Origin: Methylophilus sp. Leaf416
Lineage (GTDB): Bacteria; Pseudomonadota; Gammaproteobacteria; Burkholderiales; Methylophilaceae
Direction: 5' to 3'
Length of the DNA stretch: 64,000 nucleotides
Assembly: GCF_001424665.1 (NCBI RefSeq)
Contig: NZ_LMQS01000004.1
Span: forward strand, 62,001-126,000
Shown: one piece after another, positions 53,201 to 62,387 of the stretch
Position numbering within the stretch: position 1 is the stretch's first letter
How the letters are laid out: each line of letters opens with the position of its first letter
Made by a program: the position numbers and the translations under genes
The notes under the pieces: model-generated
The model's database searches: none
What the model was told of the DNA's origin: nothing
What the model saw: only the letters and a program-made list of their open reading frames with translations

Positions 53201-56169
53201 CCGGCGAAATCATACTTGTCGCCACCGCCCAGGATAAACAGGGCAATATTGCCATCGCCAGCAATGAAGTGTACGTGGCAGACGACAATGCCTGGTTTGA
53301 CGCCTCGCAAAGTGACCGCATAGATTTGTTGGCGGATAAGCGCGCCTATGAACCTGGTGAAACGGCACGCTTTGAAGTGCGCATGCCGTTCCGCAAAGCG
53401 ACTGCCCTGGTGACAGTCGAGCGCGAAGGCATCCTCGACTCTTTCGTAGTACCTGTCAGTGCTAGTTCCCCTTTCATCAAGGTGCCGATTGCCAGCAATT
53501 ACGGCCCGAACGCCTATGTATCGGTGATGGTGGTGCGTGGCCGCATAGACCCCGAAGTGTCGGGCCAGTTTTCATGGCTGAAACGCATGGTTTACCGCAT
53601 AGGCATGTTCTTCGGGCTGGTCAAGAAAATGCCGGTTGAGGTAGATACGCGGCCCACTGCACTGGTGGATTTAACCAAGCCGGCATTCAAGCTCGGCATG
53701 ACACAAATACGCGTCGGCTGGCAGGCCTATAGCCTGAAAGTCAACGTCGAACCCGACCGCCAGACTTACCATGTGCGCGATAAAGCACGCGTGAAACTGA
53801 CGGTGACAGACCCATCCGGAAAACCTGCTGCCAATGCTGAAGTGGCATTGGCAGCAGTGGATGAAGGCCTGCTGCAACTGGCAAAACCGCAGTCGTGGAA
53901 TGTGCTGGAAGCGATGATGGAGCGGCGGCCAATTGAAGTACGTACGTCTACCGCGCAATCACAGGTGATAGGCAAACGCCATTTTGGCAAAAAAGCCGTA
54001 GCACCTGGCGGCGGCGGCGGCCAGGGCGCCAATGCACGTGAGTTGTTTGATACCTTGCTGTTATGGAAACCCAGCCTGAAACTGGATAAGCATGGCCAGG
54101 CAGTGGTGGATGTGCCCTTGAATGACTCTTTAACCTCATTCCGGATTGCGGCGATTGCCCACGCCGGGGCGATGCGTTTTGGTACGGCATCGACACTGAT
54201 CCGCAGCGGCCAGGAAGTGATGCTGTTCTCGGGCTTGCCGCCGTTTGTACGTGAAGGCGACCAGTTCAATGCCATGGTCACTGTGCGTAATGGTGCCGAG
54301 CGGCCATTGACCCTGGATGTGGCGGTAGCGGATGACATCAGCAAAACCCCGCACACCCAGCGCGTAACGCTGAAACAGGGCCTGGGCGCTACCTTATCTT
54401 TCCCGGCGACTGTTCCGTTAAATGCAACTCGTCTTAACTGGGCTATCAGTGCCAGGGAAGTGGTCACCGGTAACAATCAAAAACCCGCGCAAGACCTGCT
54501 GAAAATTTCACAGCAAGTCGGTGCCGCGTATCCGGTACGGGTATACCAGCAAACCTTGCAGCAATTGAATTCAGGACAACCATCAAACCCAGAAGCGCAA
54601 ACGAATGCACCATTGACCTTCTCCGTCCAGCAACCGGCCGGTGCGATTGCAGGACGCGGCGGTATCGATGTCCAGCTGACGCGCTCACTGGCTGGCAACC
54701 AGGACGCACTACGCGAATGGATGAGCAAATATCCCTATGTTTGCCTGGAGCAACGCGCTTCTGTCGCGGTCACGCTGGAAAGCGAAGGCGGCTGGAACCA
54801 GGTGATGAACAGCCTGCCTGCGCACTTGGATCAGGATGGCCTCGCCAGGTATTTTGCCATCGACTGGTTGCAGGGTGACGATACGCTGACCAGCTACCTG
54901 CTGCGTATCGCTGATGAAGCGCATTACACGATTCCGGAGGGTCCGCGTGAGCGCATGTTGAAAGGCCTGGAAGATTTTGTCGCCGGCCGTATCCACCGCT
55001 ATGGCAGCTTGCAAACAGCTGATTTAACGCTGCGTAAACTGGCCGCGATTGATGCACTGGCCAGGTATGAGCGCGCGCGCCCGGCCATGCTGGAACCACT
55101 GGAAATCAGTCCCAACCTGTGGCCAAGCTCGGGCGTGATTGACTGGCTATCCGTGTTGCAAAAGCTGCCAGAAATTCCCGAACATGACGAAAAACTGAAA
55201 CAGGCACGCCAGGTCTTGCAATCGCGGCTGACATTCTCAGGCACCACCATGAATTTCTCTACCGAGAAACAGGATTACCTGTGGTGGCTAATGGTGTCGC
55301 CCGACCTGAATGCAGTACGTGCACTGCGCCTGCTAGCAGAAGACCCGGAGATGGAAGCGGCTGACATAGGCCGTCTGGCGCGTGGTGCACTATCGCGCCA
55401 GGTCAACGGCCACTGGAGCACTACTGTTGCCAATGCCTGGGGCGCGACCGCTTTGCGTTACTTCCAGGCACATTTTGAGAAAGCACCGGTAGCTGGCAGC
55501 ACGCAAGTCAAACTGGGCGATCAAGCGCAGTCACTCAATTGGTCTGGCGCAAAAACGGCCTCAGAAGAAACCGGGCATCATGACCCGGTAAAAGGCACGC
55601 CTATGGGCGCCGGATTAGCCACGCATTTTGCCTGGCCAAAAAATGCCACACCACTGTCTATCCAGCACTTGGGCAATGGCAAACCATGGGCATTTGTGAC
55701 TTCCAAAGCCGCATTGCCGCTGGATAAACCATTATTTTCCGGCTATAAACTCAAACGCACAGTGACTACAATTGAACAAAAAAACGGTGGTCTGTGGCAA
55801 CGCGGGGATACCTACCGCGTGCAACTGGAAATTGATGCGCAGACCGATATGACCTGGGTAGTGGTGAATGACCCGGTACCGGCGGGAGCGACTATTTTAG
55901 GTAGCGGCCTTGGCGGCGATTCCAGCCTGTTGGCAGCCGGAGAAAAGAAACAAGGCTGGCAACGTCCTGCGTTTGAAGAACGCGCATTTGATGGCTTCCG
56001 CGCTTATTATTCATATGTACCTAAAGGCAAATTCAGCATCGAATACACCGTGCGGTTGAACAACGCTGGCCGCTTTGCCATGCCAGCCAGCCGTGTAGAG
56101 GCCATGTATGCGCCGGAGATATTTGCCGAACTGCCTGTCGCTGCCATAGAAGTAAAACCTGGCTTCTAA
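50230..56169 (+). CDS. Bacterial alpha-2-macroglobulin family protein
   Basis: The 1979-residue protein has an N-terminal signal peptide (1-20, ending AGA/EP) without a lipobox Cys, so it is likely soluble or periplasmic, unlike the lipoprotein YfhM. It contains several MG-type beta domains, the A2M signature LDKHGQAVVDVPLNDSLTSFR in parts, and the thioester motif CLEQ with Cys1505 (KYPYVCLEQRAS). Bacterial A2M traps proteases that enter the periplasm. It is longer than E. coli YfhM (about 1650). A GGGGGQGAN linker near residue 1260 marks a likely bait or flexible region. It is followed by pbpC, the standard partner. Confidence 0.93.
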   Translation: MSALKIVLLSILLLSNKAGAEPAPATAAVTVQSFSPQGEIKAVRQVSARFSEPMVAFGDPRLESPFDISCPAPGNGHWADARNWVYDFDDDLPAGLKCTFTPKSSSKSLNGVSLDRKSFSFNTGGPAIQLSHPYEGNESIDEEQVFLLGLDAPVNLESVKQHAACSINGVGDRIPLRIIEGSQREKILAEQASRASNFFLVITKKAKQGIVEVKDNRLKNATVVVAQCDRKLPAGSKVTLWWDKGITSTSGIATSQAQSLQFAVREAFKVSVNCTRTNPKAGCVPVLPITVQFSAPVERDVASKLLLKTADGKQIAPVIAKNDTGKTLESVSFRGPFTEKSSISLSLPYGFKDDADRSPVNSASFPLKLNIDEDPPLIKFPSRFGILEQHAQPALPVSVRNVEATLTGVQVQPGASTTSKGVVGRLALDDDATLAEWFFRVTRHPYDNKLDQQFSREHDRYPREGEIPLLMGSARDSRFNTSPLQLPRAHGDKTFELIGVPLKKPGFYVVEFASDRLGATLHGEQKPYYVSSSALVTNMAVHLKQGRESSLVWVTRLDNAQPVANAAVRVSTCEGRTLWEGKTDGKGMAHIEETLPDGYYNHCSGLLATARKDDDMSFVFSSWDDGISPWQFNLGGGSSGTPLIAHTVFDRPLFRAGEKVSMKHFIRVRTGKGFDLADNQPDTISVVHEGSGEKYDVPVKWPNAAGISTWEIPKEAKLGTYSVSLMAGQFMLTSGAFRVEQYRVPLMKAVLKPPVQPLINGNQLAIDAQLNYLAGGAAAGTPVKFRSRLVRYPLQYSQFEDFSFGGRIPKEGIEAVQPYSYDPEMEEGGESDAGDESTQVKGYPAKTVNLSLDGNGGARVTFDKLPRVQESHALEVEMEYTDPNGQILNAATQAIILPAALSLGMKIEGFFATKERLAFKVLALDAAGKPWAGRKVNIEAYTRKTYAYRKRMLGGFYAYEQTAEVKQAGNVCSGNTDKRGMLVCDGPAPESGEIILVATAQDKQGNIAIASNEVYVADDNAWFDASQSDRIDLLADKRAYEPGETARFEVRMPFRKATALVTVEREGILDSFVVPVSASSPFIKVPIASNYGPNAYVSVMVVRGRIDPEVSGQFSWLKRMVYRIGMFFGLVKKMPVEVDTRPTALVDLTKPAFKLGMTQIRVGWQAYSLKVNVEPDRQTYHVRDKARVKLTVTDPSGKPAANAEVALAAVDEGLLQLAKPQSWNVLEAMMERRPIEVRTSTAQSQVIGKRHFGKKAVAPGGGGGQGANARELFDTLLLWKPSLKLDKHGQAVVDVPLNDSLTSFRIAAIAHAGAMRFGTASTLIRSGQEVMLFSGLPPFVREGDQFNAMVTVRNGAERPLTLDVAVADDISKTPHTQRVTLKQGLGATLSFPATVPLNATRLNWAISAREVVTGNNQKPAQDLLKISQQVGAAYPVRVYQQTLQQLNSGQPSNPEAQTNAPLTFSVQQPAGAIAGRGGIDVQLTRSLAGNQDALREWMSKYPYVCLEQRASVAVTLESEGGWNQVMNSLPAHLDQDGLARYFAIDWLQGDDTLTSYLLRIADEAHYTIPEGPRERMLKGLEDFVAGRIHRYGSLQTADLTLRKLAAIDALARYERARPAMLEPLEISPNLWPSSGVIDWLSVLQKLPEIPEHDEKLKQARQVLQSRLTFSGTTMNFSTEKQDYLWWLMVSPDLNAVRALRLLAEDPEMEAADIGRLARGALSRQVNGHWSTTVANAWGATALRYFQAHFEKAPVAGSTQVKLGDQAQSLNWSGAKTASEETGHHDPVKGTPMGAGLATHFAWPKNATPLSIQHLGNGKPWAFVTSKAALPLDKPLFSGYKLKRTVTTIEQKNGGLWQRGDTYRVQLEIDAQTDMTWVVVNDPVPAGATILGSGLGGDSSLLAAGEKKQGWQRPAFEERAFDGFRAYYSYVPKGKFSIEYTVRLNNAGRFAMPASRVEAMYAPEIFAELPVAAIEVKPGF

Positions 56170-56216
56170 TGAGCATGTAGGCAAAGGAATCAAGTCCAGT
56201 TGAGGAAAGAACTGCA

Positions 56217-58406
56217 GTGACCCGCAAGCGTATCTTGCTCGCAACAATGACCATCTTGGTGATTGTTGCGAGTGCCTGGGTGTTTCTTGCGCCTGTGCCA
56301 TCATTTGAACAAGCCAGGTCTGCTACCCGTAGTTCTGAAGCGGTTTTGCTGGATAGGGACGGCCAGGTTTTGCAACGCCTGCGCCTGGATAAACAACGCC
56401 GTATGCTGGCATGGGTTCCCTTGCAGGACATTTCTCCCACACTGCAACAGGCTGTATTAGTCGCCGAAGATAAACGGTTTTACAGTCACTCAGGCGTAGA
56501 TTTAATGGCGGCAGGTTCAGCCGTACTGGACAACCTGCATCGCTCGCGTGCCCGGGGTGCAAGTACCATCAGCATGCAATTAGCCAAGCTGTTAAATGCT
56601 CCAGCTGACGGTTCTTCGCAAAACAGCTGGCTGTCTAAGCTCAACCAGATACGGTATGCGCTGGCGCTGGAATTGCACTGGAGCAAACCGCAAATCCTGG
56701 AAGCCTACCTGAATCGCGTCACGTTTCGCGGTGAGCTTGTTGGTGTAGATGCTGCGGCAAGAGGTTTGTTGGCTAAAGGTCCGAATGGACTGGATAACAT
56801 AGATGCAGCTATCCTGGCATCACTCATCAAATCGCCGGGAGCCTCCCGCAGCCGGCTGGCGAAGCGTGCCTGTGCAACGCTGCAGACCATGTCGTTTTTC
56901 ACCGGCAACAAATCCAAGCCGGATAGCTGCATGCAAGTGACCTTGCGCACAGCACTGTTGCCGTCACGACCGTTTCCAATCGCGGGTATGGACGATGCAC
57001 CGCATCTGGCGCGACATTTATTAAACAAAAATGGCGAACAGTTGAAGAGCAGTATCGATGCCAGTGTGCAGCGTTTTGCGCGCAATACCCTGCACACTCA
57101 CCTGGCACAACTGGCAGACCAGAATGTGGAAGATGGCGCGGTGGTGGTGCTCGATAACCTGAGCGGCGAAGTGCTCGCCTATGTCGGGTCCAGCGGTGAT
57201 TTATCCGGCGCGTCAGAAGTGGATGGCGTGGCTGCTTTGCGTCAGCCCGGCTCCACCCTTAAACCGTTTTTGTATGCACTGGCGATGGACCAGGGATGGC
57301 TGAATGCCAGTTCGGTACTGGACGATTCCCCATTGGCCCTGACCACCCCTTCCGGGCTGTATATCCCGCAAGATTATGACCGGCATTTCCAGGGCGCCAT
57401 CAGTGTGCGCACGGCATTGGGTGCGTCGTTGAATGTACCCGCGATCCGCACGCTGACGCTGGTCGGCGTTGATCCTTTTCTGGATAAACTCAGGAAACTA
57501 GGCCTTAGCAGCCTGACCCGTGATGCAGATCATTACGGCTTTGGCCTGGCACTCGGTGGGGCAGAGACCACGCTGCTGCAATTGACTAACGCTTATCGCG
57601 CATTAGCCAATGGCGGTCTATGGCAGGCGGTCAGTTTTATACCTGCCAGCACATCTACAGTAGAAGGTGAATCCAGGCAGGTGTTCAGCCCGCAAGCCAG
57701 CTTTATCATCGGAGATATACTGTCGGATCCCGGCGCACGCACCATCACTTTCGGGCTATCCAGCCCGCTCTCGACCCGCACCTGGGCAGCGGTGAAGACC
57801 GGCACCAGCAAGGCCATGCGAGATAACTGGGCGATTGGTTATACTGACCGTTATACAGTGGGGGTCTGGGTAGGTAATTTTTCCGGTGCGCCCATGTGGG
57901 ATGTGTCTGGCATCACTGGTGCGGCGCCGGTGTGGCGTGATATCGTTGAATACCTTCACCAAAAACAACATAGCCAGCAACCGACGCCTCCAGATGGCCT
58001 TTTGCATCAGCAAGTGCGTTATCAACCACCGATTGAGTCACCGCGGCAAGAGTGGGTGATCGCAGACAATCGCATCACGCAGGTCGTATCCAATCAAATC
58101 ATCAATATCAATGTTACCCCCGCATCAGCCATGCTGATTGCGCCGCCAGACTCCGCTATCATCGCCCCTGATCCGGATATCCCGCAGCAACGTCAGGCAC
58201 TGCTGCTGCAATCCGGAGGCACGGGTAAATCCTGCATGTTCTTGGACAATCGCCCGGTAGCTGCCTGCGGCAGAACAAAAGCTCTAGTGCCCTTGCCTAT
58301 GCCAGGGAAGCATGAACTGGTGCTGACAGATCCACATAATAGTATTTTAGACAAACATGTGTTCGAGGTGAGGGGGCTGAATGTACGCCCCTCCAAATCA
58401 CACTGA
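56217..58406 (+). CDS. pbpC: Penicillin-binding protein 1C
   Basis: The start is GTG at 56217 with GAGGAAAG upstream (729 residues). One membrane anchor lies at 5-24. The transglycosylase domain has E84 in VAEDKRFYSHSGVD and GASTISMQLAKLL. The transpeptidase has S346 in RQPGSTLKP and KTG at 527-529 (VKTGTSKAM). A C-terminal PBP1C domain (BiPBP_C) covers about 645-725. It synthesises or repairs peptidoglycan. The A2M gene 47 bp upstream is its usual partner, thought to shield the periplasm after wall damage while PBP1C repairs it. Confidence 0.95.
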   Translation: MTRKRILLATMTILVIVASAWVFLAPVPSFEQARSATRSSEAVLLDRDGQVLQRLRLDKQRRMLAWVPLQDISPTLQQAVLVAEDKRFYSHSGVDLMAAGSAVLDNLHRSRARGASTISMQLAKLLNAPADGSSQNSWLSKLNQIRYALALELHWSKPQILEAYLNRVTFRGELVGVDAAARGLLAKGPNGLDNIDAAILASLIKSPGASRSRLAKRACATLQTMSFFTGNKSKPDSCMQVTLRTALLPSRPFPIAGMDDAPHLARHLLNKNGEQLKSSIDASVQRFARNTLHTHLAQLADQNVEDGAVVVLDNLSGEVLAYVGSSGDLSGASEVDGVAALRQPGSTLKPFLYALAMDQGWLNASSVLDDSPLALTTPSGLYIPQDYDRHFQGAISVRTALGASLNVPAIRTLTLVGVDPFLDKLRKLGLSSLTRDADHYGFGLALGGAETTLLQLTNAYRALANGGLWQAVSFIPASTSTVEGESRQVFSPQASFIIGDILSDPGARTITFGLSSPLSTRTWAAVKTGTSKAMRDNWAIGYTDRYTVGVWVGNFSGAPMWDVSGITGAAPVWRDIVEYLHQKQHSQQPTPPDGLLHQQVRYQPPIESPRQEWVIADNRITQVVSNQIININVTPASAMLIAPPDSAIIAPDPDIPQQRQALLLQSGGTGKSCMFLDNRPVAACGRTKALVPLPMPGKHELVLTDPHNSILDKHVFEVRGLNVRPSKSH

Positions 58407-58413
58407 GTGAGGC

Positions 58414-59100
58414 TTAAGCTTTCAGTTGCATTAGCGGATGTTTGAAATTGCTATACCTTACAAACAGACTGATCATGGCCAAACCCATAAAAATCATTCC
58501 AGATGTTTGGTTTTCCGGCACTGAGCTTATCCAGGTCACTTGCCAGCTGCCTGGTGAGTTTTGATTTGACCCTGCGAATCCACTAAATGGCTCATCATAT
58601 CCATTGATGTTGTCACTGATAGTAGATGTCAGCATTTGTACGTAATGCGCGCGCCCACCGATAAAGAGATACTGATCTACGGAAATATCCCATGCTGATG
58701 GTAGACCTGCTGCATCCATGCTGATGATATCCAGATATGCCCCTACCCTTAGATCATAGGGGGGAAAAGGATCCGGTATTGGTGCTCCCGGATATTCGAG
58801 TGTGAAAACACTTCCTTCATAAGGGGTACCGGTCATGGTGACAGAGATGATATCCGCTAACTGCGTGCTTGGCGTAAGTAATGATGAAGTCCTGATAGCC
58901 GCAGTGATCGTGCTTTGAAATGTTTTTTCGACCGTAATCCAGTCATCCCCTTCACGCATTATGGTTGAGGAAGTGACATTAAAAGGCTGCCCAGTGTAAC
59001 TATAGATATAATCTGCTCTAGCCATGCCAGATGACATCACTAACGACATCACTAAAGAAAAATAAATTGCTGGATGCAATCGATTGAGTTTCCAATGCAT
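58414..59100 (-). CDS. Secreted protein with PEP-CTERM-like tail
   Basis: The 228 residues have a signal peptide (about 1-29, ending ARA/DY), a beta-rich body without motifs I know, and a C-terminal tail: VPENQTSGMIFMGLAMISLF and then basic residues. This layout is that of PEP-CTERM sorting signals, but the usual VPEP reads VPEN. Such proteins are processed by exosortase and linked to the surface polymer matrix. No exosortase gene is in the window. It is convergent with pbpC (8-bp gap). Confidence 0.72.
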   Translation of the reverse strand: MHWKLNRLHPAIYFSLVMSLVMSSGMARADYIYSYTGQPFNVTSSTIMREGDDWITVEKTFQSTITAAIRTSSLLTPSTQLADIISVTMTGTPYEGSVFTLEYPGAPIPDPFPPYDLRVGAYLDIISMDAAGLPSAWDISVDQYLFIGGRAHYVQMLTSTISDNINGYDEPFSGFAGSNQNSPGSWQVTWISSVPENQTSGMIFMGLAMISLFVRYSNFKHPLMQLKA

Positions 59101-59378
59101 AAAACCTCTCCTTTTCTATCCAAAATGAAAATTGATAGCGATATGCTCGCTCTTAGTGATATCAGAGCGTTTGATGCCACCTCAAACTTACTTTAAGCAT
59201 GCCTGATGATGAAAGATATGTAATGCGGTGATCTGAAACTTAATACTTAATCCCACTATACATTTTAATAAATACATTTGCACAAATAAAAAATACCGAA
59301 ATACTTTTTCCATGGCATTTTTTCAACTTACTATAGTCAATAAATGATTAGCAGGAAAATCCCAAACGAGGAGCACTT

Positions 59379-59618
59379 ATGTTTAAATTCAAAAAATGGC
59401 TATGGACCCAATGGCAAAAATTGCTAGGCACAGACCGCGCTTATGCCAGATATCTGAGCCATTTTCATCGCTACCAGGCGCAAGCTGCCGATAATGAACT
59501 GCAGCAATCTTTAAATCTTAAACCAATGAGTCGCCAAGCATTCGAGCAGGCTTGGCAAAAGAAAATGCTGAAGCCGACTGGAAAATCGTGTGGTTGCAAA
59601 CCTGGCGGTTCTTGCTAG
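59379..59618 (+). CDS. Small basic protein with a Cys-rich tail, unknown
   Basis: The 79-residue frame starts 6 nt after GAGGAGC and ends shortly before a strong terminator, so it is very likely a real gene. It is basic with an amphipathic helical N-terminus (FKKWLWTQWQKLLG) and ends SCGCKPGGSC. The size, the AYARYLSHFHRY stretch and the Cys tail are distantly like the YbdD/YjiX small proteins, but I cannot confirm this. It could be metal- or redox-linked because of the CxCx5C tail. Confidence 0.7.
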   Translation: MFKFKKWLWTQWQKLLGTDRAYARYLSHFHRYQAQAADNELQQSLNLKPMSRQAFEQAWQKKMLKPTGKSCGCKPGGSC

Positions 59619-59645
59619 CGACAAGAATCAATAAAAAATTTCATA

Positions 59646-59676
59646 AAAAAAAGCCGCATATCAATGCGGCTTTTTT
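59646..59676. terminator. Bidirectional Rho-independent terminator
   Basis: The stem AGCCGCAT/ATGCGGCT with loop ATCA is flanked by long A- and T-runs. It serves the small Cys-tailed gene (+) and the oxidase gene (-), which converge here. Confidence 0.93.
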
Positions 59677-59699
59677 ATTATCCAGTTATAAAGAATGAC

Positions 59700-61265
59700 T
59701 TAAAAAAGGGAATCCATATGCGATTTAAAGTAACGCGTCGCACACAAGCCTAAAGGGGTGTGATGCTTTGCAGGTGACATCCAGTCCACAAGGAAATTCA
59801 TCAGTGCTTCTTCATTGTCGATACTGTGCACATAACGCTCAAAAGACAGCTGGTCCTGGTTAAAATCGGTATCAGGCAATTTTTTACCGATACGGTTACC
59901 GGAATGGAAGTCATACACATTGCCATAACGGCTGTTTTTTGCATCTTCCTGCGCTTTGGACTGGCGTTCAACCATGCGCCATGGCCTACCTAACCGGGCC
60001 AGCATAGGCATACTTTCCAATGCATCTCCAGCAATCCAGTCATAAATCACTTGCTGTTCATAAGGTGTAAACACGCCAAACATGGCCGCTTTTTCACCGG
60101 CAATGACTTTCCAGAAAGGACTTTGTTCAGGGTCCTGGTGGCGTTTAATCCAGCCTGTTTTTTCCATTTCGTATAAAAACATGGCGACCTGTTCATTATC
60201 CTGCAACCATTCATTTACAGTCTTGCCGCCGATCACACAGCGGTCAGAATGCATGAATTGTCCGATGTTGGCTTTGCTTTGCAGAACCCTTACCACTTCG
60301 CCTTGCAGGTCGAAATGCCTGATGATATCCAGCGTACTCAATCCGACGTCATTTAACTTTACGCCAGCAATTACGCGTTGCATAAATTCGCGTGAGTTAC
60401 TAAACATTGGCATGGCTTCTTCAACCGCATCAATCGCTGAACGCGCATGACCAGATTGCGCATTATCAATAGTGGTGTGCAGCGTGAAATAATACGGATC
60501 TATATTGAGTTCTTTCAACTCGTAGGCAGTAATCAGCAGGTGCAGCGGTAGTTGCTCGTAGCCAAGATTAAAACCTATCACCTCCGGCAAATGGCTGTCA
60601 GTGTGTGCGGATAATGCTAATTGAATTGCACCCTGGGTGAAAAACTGGTCATCTAGCGTTTTCCAGTCTTCGCATCCATTGAGTTTTAATAGTTTGCGGT
60701 AAAGCACTACGTGGTTCATGGCTTCGACACCATCACCAAGTTCTTCGAGATAAATTTTGATCAGTGATGCTAGCCGAGGGTCTTGCCAATGACGCATCAA
60801 GCCAAATAACCATGCGCCATCTACCAGTTTGGTGGGTGCCACGGCTTTCAGGAAAAACAAAGCATGGGACTTGCTGCCGAAATACCACCTGGGTTGACCA
60901 GCTTTTCGCGCTGCCAGGTATTCCCGGTATTGACGGCCTACGATTTCATTATGTTCAGTCAGCCAGTGATCCAGCTCTTGAATACTGGCAGGCATGCTGG
61001 TGGCATGGCTGTCAGTTTCTTTTAACTTTTCAACCAGTAATTCTGCACTGTTTGCTTTGGTTGCTGCTGAATGATTAGATTCCAGCAAAGAGAAATAGAC
61101 TGATTTGGAAGTCCAGTGATTAACAGCCTTGCTTGGCTGACTGACCGCTCCCTGAGGCCTTTTTATTTCTCTTTCAAATTCAATACGCACACCAGACATA
61201 GTTACCGCCTCTGATTCATGAAGTTGGTAAGTTACGCATTTAGTGTCAAATTCCATATCAGACAA
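59700..61265 (-). CDS. Haem-oxygenase-like iron-containing redox enzyme, uncharacterised
   Basis: The 521 residues have about 90 variable residues, then a helical core matching the iron-containing redox family (haem-oxygenase-like metal oxidases). Candidate metal ligands are E174/E175 and H185 in YLEELGDGVEAMNH, E228 in LPEVIGF, and H263, D267 and H273 in HTTIDNAQSGH. The last spacing (H-x3-D-x5-H) differs from the common H-x3-D-x2-H. A C-terminal extension (about 320-521) has no motif I know. Known members use two iron or manganese atoms for N-oxygenation, C-C cleavage or fatty-acid decarboxylation. It is divergent from a methyltransferase gene. The start could also be a later ATG (MSGVRIEFE). 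Confidence 0.78.
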   Translation of the reverse strand: MSDMEFDTKCVTYQLHESEAVTMSGVRIEFEREIKRPQGAVSQPSKAVNHWTSKSVYFSLLESNHSAATKANSAELLVEKLKETDSHATSMPASIQELDHWLTEHNEIVGRQYREYLAARKAGQPRWYFGSKSHALFFLKAVAPTKLVDGAWLFGLMRHWQDPRLASLIKIYLEELGDGVEAMNHVVLYRKLLKLNGCEDWKTLDDQFFTQGAIQLALSAHTDSHLPEVIGFNLGYEQLPLHLLITAYELKELNIDPYYFTLHTTIDNAQSGHARSAIDAVEEAMPMFSNSREFMQRVIAGVKLNDVGLSTLDIIRHFDLQGEVVRVLQSKANIGQFMHSDRCVIGGKTVNEWLQDNEQVAMFLYEMEKTGWIKRHQDPEQSPFWKVIAGEKAAMFGVFTPYEQQVIYDWIAGDALESMPMLARLGRPWRMVERQSKAQEDAKNSRYGNVYDFHSGNRIGKKLPDTDFNQDQLSFERYVHSIDNEEALMNFLVDWMSPAKHHTPLGLCATRYFKSHMDSLF

Positions 61266-61353
61266 TCATGGAGATACATGTAGGAATACGCTTATTAAAA
61301 CAATTGCAGAGTTCTGTTAAGCTGCCATTACAACTCATCAAAGCATTGCAAAG

Positions 61354-62379
61354 GTGTTCAAAGTGATCAAGCAAGTCGATAATCCACCCGCCCAGGATAC
61401 TCTGGGCTACGATCCTCTAGAAAAGCTGTTGCAGGCTTTATATGAACGCGGTTACCGATTTGTCACGGTGACCCCGACCACGCATAGACTGGTAAATGAG
61501 CGCCCGGAAAATGCCTGGGCAAAAACTTTGCAGGATATTTTTGGCTGGAATCGTCCCTTCACGCAAGGAAGTATAGATGCTGATATTTTTGAGCTCATGC
61601 ATGCTGCCGCCGTGCTGCGTGCGGTAGATGATGGCTGGCAATCCCTGGTGCGCGTTTCCAGTGTCGCGGATAAATTATTTGTCCATTCCGGCTTTCCAAC
61701 CGAGGCACAAGACGCCGTGTTTTTTGGCCCGGATACCTATCGTTATATTAATGCCATGTATCACTCACTGGCGACACTGCAAGGTAAGGTTCAGCGTTGT
61801 GTGGATATAGGTACCGGGTCTGGAGTAGCAGCGATTTTACTGGCTGAAGCTTTACCATATGCAGAAATTTACGGTGTGGATATCAATGAGAAAGCGCTGG
61901 CTTTTTCAACGACCAACGCCAAGGCGAACAGCATTGCCAATGTCTATTTTCAATATAGTAATCTGCTGAATGATGTGCAAGGCGAGTTTGATGTGATTAT
62001 TGCCAACCCGCCTTATCTGGTAGACCCATCTGCCAGGGCATATCGCCATGGCAACGGGCCATTAGGTGCGCAGTTATCGCTGGATATTGTCGATGCTGCC
62101 CTGACCAGACTTTCTCCTGGCGGCACGCTCATGCTGTATACCGGTGTCGCAATCGTCGAAGGGCACGACCCGTTTCTGGAAGAAGTCAAACAGAAGACCA
62201 AAGAAGCTGGTTGCACCTATCAATATTCTGAGATAGACCCGGATATTTTCAGTGAAGAACTCGCTACCGATGCTTATGCGCGGGCAGACAGAATTGCCGC
62301 CGTCTGGTTATTGGTCAGCCGGCCTACCATTGAGGCAGATAACTTGCTGCAACTCATCAGCACAGTAGCTGAACCGTAA
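61354..62379 (+). CDS. SAM-dependent methyltransferase with NPPY motif
   Basis: The 341 residues have a SAM-binding motif VDIGTGSGVAAILLAEALP near 149 and IIANPPYLVDP with N218. This is the MTS/HemK-type core that methylates amide or amine nitrogen (glutamine, adenine or guanine). An N-terminal domain of about 145 residues precedes it, similar in layout to RlmG/RsmC or PrmB. The substrate cannot be told. The start is GTG at 61354 with weak upstream support. It lies 88 bp from and divergent to the haem-oxygenase-like enzyme, suggesting shared control. Confidence 0.85.
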   Translation: MFKVIKQVDNPPAQDTLGYDPLEKLLQALYERGYRFVTVTPTTHRLVNERPENAWAKTLQDIFGWNRPFTQGSIDADIFELMHAAAVLRAVDDGWQSLVRVSSVADKLFVHSGFPTEAQDAVFFGPDTYRYINAMYHSLATLQGKVQRCVDIGTGSGVAAILLAEALPYAEIYGVDINEKALAFSTTNAKANSIANVYFQYSNLLNDVQGEFDVIIANPPYLVDPSARAYRHGNGPLGAQLSLDIVDAALTRLSPGGTLMLYTGVAIVEGHDPFLEEVKQKTKEAGCTYQYSEIDPDIFSEELATDAYARADRIAAVWLLVSRPTIEADNLLQLISTVAEP

Positions 62380-62387
62380 GCCAGCAC

